This document shows positions 26,469 to 36,639 of a DNA stretch of 64,000 nucleotides, one piece after another. Where the stretch lies: positions 62,001 to 126,000 of the forward strand of contig PYST01000029.1 in the NCBI GenBank assembly GCA_003049485.1, in the 5' to 3' direction. Position numbers and translations under genes: made by a program. Numbering within the stretch: the stretch's first letter is position 1; each line of letters opens with the position of its first letter. Source of the stretch: Ophioceras dolichostomum. Taxonomy: Eukaryota > Ascomycota > Sordariomycetes > Magnaporthales > Ophioceraceae. The notes beneath the pieces were generated by a model, which was given only the letters and a program-made list of their open reading frames with translations, had not been told where the DNA came from and ran no database searches.

Positions 26469-26592
26469 ATTCGTCAACCTTCACCTCTACTTTGCTTCCA
26501 GCAAATTGCAGATCTGTCCTACGGTGTAGGGCCGTCATCCGTGACGACCTCTAGCTTACCAGTGCCCAGAGGCTGGACACGGGTTACCGCGG
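26469..26592. repeat. diverged direct repeat, copy A
   Basis: Starts TTCACCTCTACTTTGC and ends TTACCGCGGC. It aligns with copy B about 580 bases further on; shared blocks include TCCAGCAA, TTGCA, ATCTGTCCT, CAGAG and ACCGCGGC. Many differences look like transitions. The origin may be a relic transposon or a locally duplicated sequence, and no intact frame is shared. Confidence 0.6.
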
Positions 26593-27039
26593 CACTTCCC
26601 CTTCGCTTTTCCGCTTAAGAGAAACGTGTCCGCGGGTAGAGGAGAATGGTGATGATAGACACAAACAGTTACTAGGTTCCAATGCAGCCACATCCATGCG
26701 GACTATCGACATCCCCTTCCGCGCGCATGGGCCGGACTTGCCGGCCACTTTACGCTTTTCCTTTTTGGCATATGGCATGGACGAAGAACGTGCACACTGG
26801 GATTTGCAGGTCGCTTCCGCCGGTCTGGGACGTTATTCTCTTTTTTTTACTACTTGCGTCTGGCCTGTTATGGAAGTCGAGATATGGACGGTAGCCGTCG
26901 TCGTCGGGACTTGCTAGCTACCGAGAAGGAACGCATACTTCGATGGTCAATGCCACGTTTTCCGACTCTTCGCAAAGAAATGACAGAGAAGCCGTCGCCT
27001 CTGACCGGCCCATCACCGCCAGACAGAACAATCCCACGG

Positions 27040-27167
27040 CCTTCACCTTCACATTGCCTCCAGCAAGTTGCAAATCTATCTGTCCTGTGGTGCAGAGGGC
27101 TGTCTGTCAACCGTGGCGATCTTCGGCTTCCCCGTGACCAGAGACCGGTAACGCACAGGAAACCGCG
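27040..27167. repeat. diverged direct repeat, copy B
   Basis: Starts TTCACCTTCACATTGCC and ends AAACCGCGGC in the same orientation as copy A. Similarity is strongest over the first 60 bases and patchier afterwards, with a small insertion of about four bases relative to copy A. Confidence 0.6.
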
Positions 27168-30100
27168 GCGGCCAACCAGCCACTCAAGCGCCCGCCGCCA
27201 TAGATCCGGATTTGCTCGCACTTGCAGACTCCTGAAATACTACAGAGAAAGAATGGACGTGAAAATCCTGGCAGTGAGGAGACGACAAACGATGAACGGC
27301 ATGGGCAGCTAACTGGTGCCCCAAGTGAGGCACCTGTCCATCTATCTGTTGCTGATAGTGTAGTATGTGACCACTACGACTATTGAGAGAAATTATAACA
27401 GTACGGCCACGACAGGTCAACTAGCCACAGCCAGCCAACGCATATGTTTGGGGGAGGGGGGATTGCGCAGCCACCAGACAGACAACTTCTCTTGTCTTGG
27501 GAAGACTCTCTGCTTTGGGGAGGGGCGCTACTTTCGACGACATCAGGGCGAAGCAGAGCTCGAAGCAAAAACAAAAACAAATCCAGACAGACCTGCTTGC
27601 TGCCGCCGGAACCACACAGCCTAGCGAGGAAGCGAGCGCTTGTGTTTTTGTTGGCGTTGTCGAGGTGGTGGCCTAGAGCCTAGGTCCTAACCCGCGCCGA
27701 GAAACCTTGGTGCCGCTGCCGCGGCGGCGTGAAGTTTACCGGACGCGCCGCACGGCGCCGCTGGCACTGCCATTGACTAAGCCCGCCCGCGCATCAACTT
27801 TGGGTAGCTTTAACTATTTTAGATACCTGGTACTTTACGTGCCTTGCAACCTCGCCTTGCTGGGGTTAGCAGGCGCCTCGGGCTACCTACGGTACCTACC
27901 TACCTACCTCAAGTCAAGCTAGCTGGCATGTCTACCTAGCTGGGCTGGCCTAGGCCACAGAAGGGGGGACCGCTGACCACCACCATCAACCAAAAACCCC
28001 CCTCGCCATCATGCCGGCGTTCCCCAAGTCGAAACGCGGCATGGAGTTATGGTGAAGGCGGCGCCGTTGTTTATGGAAGTACCTAGATAAACACGAACAG
28101 GAAGCCAAGGAGGGGAGGGGTTCAAGAGACACAGAGAGAACACACATAATTCTAGCACTAGATGGACTAGAGCGGAATGAGGATGGGCGGCGGAAAGGGT
28201 TGTTCCCGGTCATCATCATTCATTCACCAACCAATCTATCACCAACCAAGAAAAAAGACCAGCAACTGAGGCCCTCTTCAATAATAATCTGAGGCGTCGG
28301 ATGTATCGCGGCTAGGTGGTTCTGGTGTGGTGGCTTCGGCAGGGCGGAAGAGGAGGCAGGCCGTTTCGGACGGGCCATGTCCTGTGTCTGACAGAACAAC
28401 CAGCCTACCTGCCCGTATCGTTGGGTACATTACCTGCCTTGTAGGGGGGGAGTGGCATGAGGATTGATGATAAATTCGCAGCAAACAAGGCGTTGGATAG
28501 ATTGAATACTATGAATCCAAAATCAATGGATCTGGCAGGGGGGATTCCGAATGGGGAAGAAAGAGACCTGACTCCTGAATTAGGTATATCGATTGGTGTG
28601 GATGGCAGCCACCATCTTTCTACCTAGTAGATCCGACAAGCACGTACTGGTAGTCGAAAGATGTTAGTGTTCTTGCTTCTTTTCTCTAATCGAACCTGGG
28701 ATGTGAGAGTGGGGGCGTACCTACACCTAGTAGCTGCCTGGCCTGGTACCTCACTATCTTGTCATGCAAGTGAGACAGACATGTCGTCCCGGGAAGATGG
28801 GTAGTGCCGTCGGATAGATAGATGGGCGGCCAGGCAGGCAGGGATGGGATGGCACTCATCAGCACCAGTGATGAGAGAGAAGGCCCGGCTAGGTCATCAT
28901 TAATGCTGCACGAGAGGAGGGGGCAAGGAAGCACGAGACATCACACGCAACCACGGCGGCGGCGAGGACGCGGCGCTATCGACTGACCCCGGATGCCGAT
29001 TTGGGAAGGTCTGGGCCCTGGTCGGTGGCCTTTTTATCCTCGTACATGTCGCACAGTTGAAAGACAGGAAAAAACAAATTGATGATGGTGGGTGGTGGTG
29101 ATGATGAGGGGTCTGGTGCTTTCTTATTCAAGCATCTCACTAACATCGCTTTCGCCGAAGCTCTACTCAGCCCCAGATCGCTTGTAAAGTAGTTCGGTCT
29201 AGATGGATGGCTGGAGACCGACCGGTCCAGCCGCTTGACCAATATTTTATCTATTCTATGCAAAATTTTCTCCCCATCTTTTTTTTCCCCTCCTCTCTTT
29301 CCTGTATTGCCTCGAGGATACGTACGGAGTGGATGTATGAGGCTTCAAGCCTGTCGATAGTTCGAAGATGTGGAAATGAGGACCTTCGAATGAGGGGTTG
29401 AGAAAGTGAGCTGACTGGAACTCCAGCTCAGGTTTAGCGGCTGCAACCCCGCTCGCCCACAGATGCAGACGACATAGAACCTGGTCCCTTGTTCCACCAC
29501 TGCACTGGGGACCGACCCCCTGGTCCTGACCCCTCTTCTCCTCCGCTTGTCTCCGTGATAGGCGTGATAATAAGTGAGAAGTGCAAAAGTGCAAGCTGCA
29601 AGCTGCATCCAAAGAGAGAACAGGAAGACCCACGAATTCGGGGCGCGGACGATGATACCAGACTACGACAGTAGACCAGACGAAGTGCTGTTGTGCAAGG
29701 TTCCTCAGCGGCGGAGAATGGAGTTGGCGAGGCAGAAGATAGGGGGCATGGCATGGTATGGCCTCCTACGATGGCCGGGCGGGAACCAGCACCAGGCAAA
29801 ACACATGAGTGAGTGAGGACATGCAGGCAGGAGGCGGCCACCGATCGCGGCCGGACATGACCGTCCAGTGCGACCTGCGCGACGAGGGGCAGAGAGAGAA
29901 CGAGAGACATGACTGAGGTTGACTCTGCTGTCAACAATAATAAACAAAGAAAAACGGAAATCCCCAGCCAACCAACCAAGAAAACCAACTGGAACAACAA
30001 TCAAATCGATGTTTCGCGCCGGCCACAAAGAAGAAGACCGGTCCAGAATGTTGAGGCTTTTTTTTTGAGGTGTCATGGTAAGAGGAGGTCGGTTCGGGTC

Positions 30101-32016
30101 CGGTCGGTGAAGAAGAATCACTAATACAACTCATGACTTACCAAGGAAGGCAGATGGATCCGCCGAGGAAGGTAAAGCTTCCCCCGCTATTCCGCCTCTT
30201 CCGGCACACATGGCTTGTGATAGCGCGAACGCCACCTCTTTTTTCCTTCACCTGCTACAAGGTTATTGGGCGTTTTGCTCAATTGCACATATTCCATATA
30301 TCAGGTTTTTGTCGCACTTTCTCCTCGGCGAAAGAGGGCCGATGAGAAGAGAGTGAGAGAGTGAGAGACATCAATGATGTTATCAAATAGGTGTAGGTGT
30401 ACGCACATGCAATCCTGATGAGAGTTCGGTGCAAGACAGTCCGCCCCACGCCAGCCAGCTGCTGCACCAAGCTGCTGCACCAGGCTGCTGCACCAGGCTG
30501 CCTGCTGCACAGGTGAAGTAGATTGCATCGCAGGCCTTTCAGTTTGGGACGAAATTCCAAGATGCTGGTCCAACTCTCTTTTGGCCAGGCGAGATGCTGT
30601 AGGCGTTTTACCTTGATGAACCTTCCGTGCCGCGTCGTCCAACAGCAACCTTGGCCGACTGGCCTGATGGCCGTCTTGGAAGTAGTAGGCTCCGCCGCCT
30701 TGGTACACATCACCTAGTGCCGTGGGAAGAGGGACGGAGGAAGAATGAGGGAAGCCGCTCTCTCCGGATAAGACTGTCGTGGATTCATTCATTCGTTGTT
30801 GATTCATGGCCCAATCTTGATTGTAGCGACACAGGAACGCCCCGCGTAGCACCTACGGGTAGCAAGTAGAAAGGATTCCTGTGCTCCTCCGCTCCTCTTT
30901 TGCTGGTCACGACTTACGGGCCAAGTCTCCGGGGGAAGAAGAGTTGTCCCACTCCAGGCTCCCCAGGCTTCCGAGGTCCCTCCGTCCGTTCCGTTGGTTG
31001 ACTTCAAGTGAGGTGTGTGAGAGATGTGAGGAGGGGGGAGAAGTTAAGGTTGGAGCTTGGCTTTGTTCATGCTGTTTTTTCTTGTGGCCAGTCAAGCGGA
31101 CCAAAACGCCTCTCGCCCAGCTGCTCGGGGAGGTGATGTGATCTTGGACCTCCGCCAATGGGGCGGATGAACGGGAGTTCTTTGCTTTCATTGACAAGAA
31201 GGATTGTTCATCCCAGTCAACTCCGTACATTTCCCCCTCCTTTCCCGCGGCAGTTCACTGCAGGATACTCCGGACACACCGCACTTTGATAAGAAAACTC
31301 AAGGAAATAAAGGGTCGAATATTTGCGTTAAACAGGTAATGAGGCTGGAAATGATAATGATACCTGGTCGAACTCATCACTGCTAAATTGAAAATCTCAT
31401 TGAACAGTGCACCCCCAAAGAGCTCCAAAGAGCGAGGTTAGGGTGGTGTCCAATGTGGTACAGCACATAGTGCACGCACCAGCTGTCGATCAGTGGTCGC
31501 CGAGGAAAGGCTATTAGTGGCCCCCTAGCGAGTCTCCAGGGATCCCCCCGCCTCCAGCAGCGGCGCCGACCGGGTGGTGCCTCCACTGGCCTCCACTGTA
31601 ACAGCAGTTGACCCCAGTCAGCTTTCAAGGCCCGCCTCCGCCTCCCTGCACGGGACGGACGAACTTGAACACTTCAGCTGGGCCTTTCCCTCTTTCCCCC
31701 AGTCAGCGTCGTCCCCTCGAGTCGGTCTCAACAACAACCGTACGTCAGCAGCGTCAACATCGACTAGGAAGGCGGCCTTGTCGCCCAGACTTCAAACTTC
31801 TATTTCTCGGAATCTTCAGACGAGTGATTCAGTCGTTGACAACGATTGCAGCTTCGACTGCCAATTAACACCGGCCGAGCGCGAAGCAGCTAGTTTATTT
31901 TCGGCTTAAAGATGTGAGGGGGCCAGCAAATGCAGCCCCAGTAGCAGCACAGCTCGACATCCGAAACTCCCCCGCTTTCTCTCCTCCGTCGAGACCGCAC
32001 TTGCTGCTCGACTTGC
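27168..32016. other. intergenic stretch upstream of the disordered-protein gene
   Basis: No gene supported. It contains CCTA repeats near 27886-27910, GCTGCTGCACCAG tandem units near 30456-30510 and scattered pyrimidine tracts. Roughly 31.5-32.0 kb, rich in CAACAAC and CT, resembles a fungal promoter and 5' leader for the gene starting at 32303. Confidence 0.5.
30456..30511. repeat. short tandem repeat of a GCTGCTGCACCAG unit
   Basis: About four head-to-tail copies of a 13-base unit with small changes. The units are contiguous with no unique spacers, so this is an ordinary minisatellite. Confidence 0.85.
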
Positions 32017-32040
32017 ATGTGGTCGACGCCAGAGCCTTAA
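32017..32040 (+). promoter_or_regulatory. possible upstream ORF of seven codons
   Basis: An ATG at 32017 reads seven codons to a TAA at 32038-32040, out of frame with the main frame starting at 32303, and no other ATG lies between them. If the mRNA begins upstream of 32017 and this part is not spliced out, it could lower or regulate initiation. The transcript start is unknown. Confidence 0.35.
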
Positions 32041-32302
32041 GACTTGCTGAGGGGGATTTCAAGGCCAGCAACTCGAGGACGAAAGACAAGCTGGAAGTCA
32101 TTCCGCTTTCCTCGTCCTAACGCGATCCCTTCTACTCGATAACCCCGACAATCCAGCTTTGTCAGCATCATTCGTCTCCTTCACTCGAAGCCCATCGTCT
32201 CTGTCGTCTGCGCTCGAAAGCCCAGGCAGGGGCCCTGCGCCCAGTGGTTCTGGCAGTGTGGTTGTGGGTGAACCCCCGCCCGGCGAGGAAAGGTTGGCAT
32301 CC

Positions 32303-34195
32303 ATGTCGTCGGTGCCAGGATGGGCGGGAGGTGGACGAGGAGGGGGGGCAAGCACCCAGAACAAGATCACAAAAACGAAGGGCAACATCGTGAAACCGAT
32401 CCTGAAGAAGCTGTCAAACTCAGAGAAGAACTCGCTAGACCTGGATCGCGACTGGGAGAGCCAGGAGCACAACTGGTCCGGCAGTGGTGTTGGCTCGGGG
32501 ATGGCCTGGTCGGGCGGTGCGTACGACTCCAGCGGGATGGGAGCGGCGAGCCGGTCGGCCAGGGACGTCAGCTTCGTGTCTTCAAGGTTAGCTGATGCAG
32601 GCGGCATCGGCGCATCAATAGGTGGAGGGAGCAGCGCCGCTGCCATTCGAGTCGATCCGAAGGCGAGCAGCAGCAGCATCGGCGGCCTCGGTGGCACCGT
32701 GAGGCCCAAGTTCTCCCACGGCCGCTCGCCGTCCGGGGCGTCGCATATCTCTGTCGCCACTACCGGCAGCAGCGGCGTACCGGGTACTTCGTCTCGCCCC
32801 GGCACATTCGTCCATCCGTTCCAGCAGACGCCCCGGACCTCTACTCCTCCAATATCATACGCCAACTCACTCGCTTCCTTCGATAACAATCCGAACACAC
32901 CCAGCGGCGGGCGTGACTACTCGCCTACAATAACAGAAAACGAGGACGACGATGACCATATATTCCGAAACGACGGCGAGGGCGGCAGCTATTCACTCTA
33001 CCGACCTCATCACTCCCATTCTCACTCAGGCGGTTCGGGCTCTCATCACCCTTACACAAGCAATGGGCACACGCTATATTCCATCTCCCAGTCCAGCCTG
33101 CGCAGACCTTCCCTGGCTTCCCAGCGGACAGGATCGTTCTCCGAGCTCAACTCCTCGTCGATGCCAGCAACAGGGCCAGCAACCCAAGCCATTCTGAGCG
33201 GCGGCGCGAGCGTGGCCGTCGGCGGACCAGGCGGTCGTTTCATAAACTCAAGCCGGTCTACACCGGCCAACTCAACCCGACTATACCACGGAGGCAGTCT
33301 ACTCAGCTCTAGCAAATCGCATTCCGACCTCCACCTCAACCTCAAGCTGTCCACCAATGACTCCAGCAACATCTCAAAACCCTTCGGGCGCGGTGGCGGC
33401 TCATCCGCCAACGTTACGCCAACAGGCATCACCATGCCAGCCTCTTTCGCATCGCCCTCATCCTCCTTCTCCGCGGCGCCCATGTCCCCGCTCCGCAGCT
33501 CCCTCGACACAGTCCCTCGACTCCGCTCGCTCTCCGAGCAGCAGGACCGCAGCAGCAGCTTCACCACTAGTAGCGGCGGCCGAGGCATCGTCGGTGCGGG
33601 GTCGTCATTGACCTCCTCCTCCTCCGCCGCTGGGCCCCCCCTGAACCCAGCCGAGCACGCCAAGATGGTGCGCGAGGCTCGGGCGAAGTTCGAGGAAAAG
33701 GAGCGCGCGCGCGACGAGAAGCTCGAGAAGAAGCGGGACCGCGCTGCGAGCCGCGAGGCTGAGCGCCAGCAGAAGATAGCGATGAAGGAGTACGCGCGGT
33801 CGCTGCGCTCCGGCACGGGGGGCGCTAGTAACAGCCTGGACCTGCCGAGGCCGTCGACGTCCGCGTCGGGGTCGCATGACTGGCTGCGCAGGTATGGGTC
33901 GTCTGGTCTATCGGGCGCGCCGCTTGTTATGAGCGAGAAGACCCCGGTAGCCGCTACAACTGGCGCGGGCGCCGGCAACGCGTTCTCCAGTCGGAGCTAC
34001 GACGCGGCGTCGCATGGGGCCGAGCCGACGCTCACTAGCACTCCTGCCAAGGGCGGTGGTCGGCGTGGTGGAGGGGGGACTGGGGTGGGTGGTGGCGCTG
34101 GTAACACGTCGGCGAAGAAGAGGACGCACGGGTACTGGACTAGCGTGATACTGTGGATCCGCACGAAGATCTTCAAGCTGTCGAGGGGGGACTAG
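32303..34195 (+). CDS. conserved fungal protein of unknown function, largely disordered
   Basis: A single-exon frame of 630 residues from its first in-frame ATG. The frame stays open upstream to about 32051 with Ser/Pro-rich sequence, so a spliced upstream exon that lengthens the N-terminus is possible (a plausible acceptor ends at 32155). Residues about 19-52 carry a basic, ordered-looking motif containing KGNIVKPILKKLS and SLDLDRDW. A long Ser/Gly/Pro-rich disordered middle follows, then a charged helical or coiled-coil stretch at about 449-504 beginning AEHAKMVREARAKFEEKE. The tail holds KKRTHGYWTSVILWIRTKIF, which could be amphipathic or membrane-binding. I do not recognise a named family and give no function. 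The next gene downstream is more than 2 kb away. Confidence 0.8.
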   Translation: MSSVPGWAGGGRGGGASTQNKITKTKGNIVKPILKKLSNSEKNSLDLDRDWESQEHNWSGSGVGSGMAWSGGAYDSSGMGAASRSARDVSFVSSRLADAGGIGASIGGGSSAAAIRVDPKASSSSIGGLGGTVRPKFSHGRSPSGASHISVATTGSSGVPGTSSRPGTFVHPFQQTPRTSTPPISYANSLASFDNNPNTPSGGRDYSPTITENEDDDDHIFRNDGEGGSYSLYRPHHSHSHSGGSGSHHPYTSNGHTLYSISQSSLRRPSLASQRTGSFSELNSSSMPATGPATQAILSGGASVAVGGPGGRFINSSRSTPANSTRLYHGGSLLSSSKSHSDLHLNLKLSTNDSSNISKPFGRGGGSSANVTPTGITMPASFASPSSSFSAAPMSPLRSSLDTVPRLRSLSEQQDRSSSFTTSSGGRGIVGAGSSLTSSSSAAGPPLNPAEHAKMVREARAKFEEKERARDEKLEKKRDRAASREAERQQKIAMKEYARSLRSGTGGASNSLDLPRPSTSASGSHDWLRRYGSSGLSGAPLVMSEKTPVAATTGAGAGNAFSSRSYDAASHGAEPTLTSTPAKGGGRRGGGGTGVGGGAGNTSAKKRTHGYWTSVILWIRTKIFKLSRGD

Positions 34196-36317
34196 AGGTC
34201 GTCTCGCCGGGCTTGGTAGACGGTCTCGGGCTCTGGCTCGGGCACGGCGGGGAGGGGAGTCTGGGAGGCGTGCGTGCCGCATCCGCATCCGCATCCGCGC
34301 TGCGAAGAAGAAGGCAAAGCGATGTTGAGTGCCGAGAGCACACGGGTAGTTGGTTGGCGCAGACGCTCCCGTCCCCCTCGAACGGCTGGTCTGCACACAC
34401 CACACCACACCCCGTACCGGCAGATATCGTGGATTCATCATATCGCATGCTTCTTGTCCTTTCCTATCACTGCCTGCCTACCTACCTACCTACCTTTCCA
34501 AGGTGAGGGTACTTACCTCCCAATCATCCATTCTCTTCACGCATCAACGACTGCCCATGATCTTGCCTATTATCTTTGGCATATTCATCGGCGATCCGTT
34601 CCCTGCGTCCCCTCTCTCACCGGGCCCATCATCACCACTCAAATGAAAACCCTTTTATGAAACTACATATACACAACCGTACACGACGCGAACGACCAAC
34701 TGTTAACGACCGTATGATTTACGACTTCGATTTGTCTTCCCTTCTATATCATCTCTTGGTTTTTCTTCTTCTCCTCTCTACCTTCTTTCCCCTCGCTCTC
34801 TCTCTCTCTCTCACCATCTATCTGCTAGTGCACGCGAGTGCCAATGGGCGAGTTCGGGGAACGAGTCTCTCTTCGCACTTTCGTCGTGTTGCGATTTTAG
34901 GGTTGGTTGTTGGGTTGAATTTTTCACGGATGGAGTTTCCCGGCGTTGCTTTTTTTTCTCTCTCTCTCTCTTTCTCTTTCCATTCTTCTAACCCCCCCCC
35001 CCCCCCCCNNNCCCCCCCCCCCCCCCCCCCTCCCTCTCTGGCTGGGTGTGAGTGTGTTCTCAAACCGATCGATCTGGATGGGGAGACCAAAACGAACAGC
35101 CAACATCGCGAGAAGGCCATTCCGCCTCGCCGTAGACATTGCTCGATATTGGAGAGATTCAGGGGCCGTTGGTTTTTTCTTCTGGTGGGGAAATCAAGAC
35201 AAAGAATACCCGAAGACGGACTGTTTCGGTTTCTGTGGCGGTTCACGTTCCTCGCGTTATCTCGATCGTCAATTTGGCGTTTTCCTTGCGGTGTTTGTTG
35301 GCCGAGTTCGAAACTCATTTCGTTGGCGCTCTCTCGCTCTCGCCCTCTCGCTTCTTTCGCTAACTCTCCTTGGTTGTTAGTTTGCAGCAGCATTTCTCAC
35401 TCTTTCCTTCTTCTTTCTTCCTCCCCTCTTTCCCTTCAGATTTGAAAGAAGGAAATTTCCGCCTCTGTCTACCTCCTCTCTGCTCTTCAGGTGTTCTACG
35501 AGGCGGATGGTTTCTTTCGTTCTGGATAGGAGGCTATGGTTTCGTCGTCTGCTCGCCCGCGCCGTTCTTGGCAGCCTGCCTGGATTCGCTACAGAGAGGA
35601 AATGAAAGGATGTCGTTGATGATTTACATTTCGTTGGGATCTTCGATTTTGCGTGTTTTGCCCCTTCTTTATACTCGTTAGTTCAGTCCTTCACTGCATA
35701 TATCTCCGTCACACTTCATCGTACTTTTGGGGGACTCATTCCTGGTCCTGGATTGGATTGGGTAAACGGCTTTCTGGCTTTTTCATTTCAAAAAATACGT
35801 CAGTGTGAATCCCGTCCGTATACCTGCTGATTTTCGTGCCAGTTGTCTGTACAGATAGCTGCCACTGGGCTGACGCCTGTTCTCTTGCGTGAGATGTCGT
35901 GAGAGTGAACGGGAACTAGCATGTGACCGTCGATGTGAAGGAGACGCAGCCCGTGATCTCCAGGTGTTTGGCAACCCTCAAGTACCTCGTTCCTAGTACC
36001 CAGAGATAGGGACTAATATTTCCTACTTGATTCATGGACATTGAACCGTCGGTCCAATTAGCCCCAGGTCCACGCGTCGCCAAATCCTCCAGTCTAGTGG
36101 TCACTGCGATCAAAATGGTGTCTCGTTAAGTGATTGACCAGCAGACTTGTGTACAGGTGTGTGGGGTGGGTGAATGCTGTGGGGGAGCTGACAGGACCCG
36201 TAACCCCCGCTGTACGTCACTGCGCCTTCGTGGAATCAGCTTGCACACTTGATCTTGGCGAGAAGGCGCAGCAAGCTTCAACGACTAACTTTCGCGATAG
36301 CAAATCATTTGTTTCTT
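34196..36317. other. intergenic stretch with pyrimidine-rich tracts
   Basis: Two kilobases without a supported gene. It begins with the presumed 3' untranslated region of the preceding gene. It holds CCTACC units at 34475-34497, CT-rich runs near 34790-34815 and 34955-34980, and the C homopolymer with unknown bases. A 289-codon frame crossing that homopolymer has low-complexity sequence and is probably spurious. Confidence 0.5.
34992..35030. other. C homopolymer interrupted by three N
   Basis: Seventeen C (34992-35008), three N (35009-35011) and nineteen C (35012-35030). It is probably one long C run whose length could not be resolved. The opposite strand is a G run with quadruplex potential. 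Confidence 0.95.
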
Positions 36318-36434
36318 ATGAGTCTTGAGGCAGCCCATTGTCTGTCGGGAGACTCATTTGTTGCTTCATCTCTACCATTGTCGCCTACGAACCAATGCTA
36401 CGGGGCCAACGAAGCATTTCGCCGATCATCGTAG
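36318..36434 (+). promoter_or_regulatory. possible upstream ORF of 38 codons before the SPRY gene
   Basis: An ATG at 36318 opens a frame ending at 36434, about 200 bases before the ATG of the SPRY-domain gene and out of frame with it. Whether it lies on the mRNA cannot be seen from the sequence. Confidence 0.25.
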
Positions 36435-36639
36435 CAACAAAGCGCTGACCAAGGACGTCATTCTCGAGGAATCAGCCGCTGGCCAGTCACCATTAAGCCG
36501 TGAAGACTACTCTCCCTCCCACTACATCATCAGTCAGAGGGACCAGGCCATTGGTTTCCCCTCCGCCTTTTACCTATTTCCCGACTCAAATAATTCAGCA
36601 CCTACGAGCCAGAGCGTTCAAAACGACCAGACATCCACA

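Noticed and set aside
30456..30511. CRISPR-like array
   Set aside because: The units are contiguous without unique spacers, and the genome is fungal; it is a minisatellite.
34576..35445. 289-codon frame across the C homopolymer
   Set aside because: It reads through unknown bases and pyrimidine runs, with no domain and no start context.
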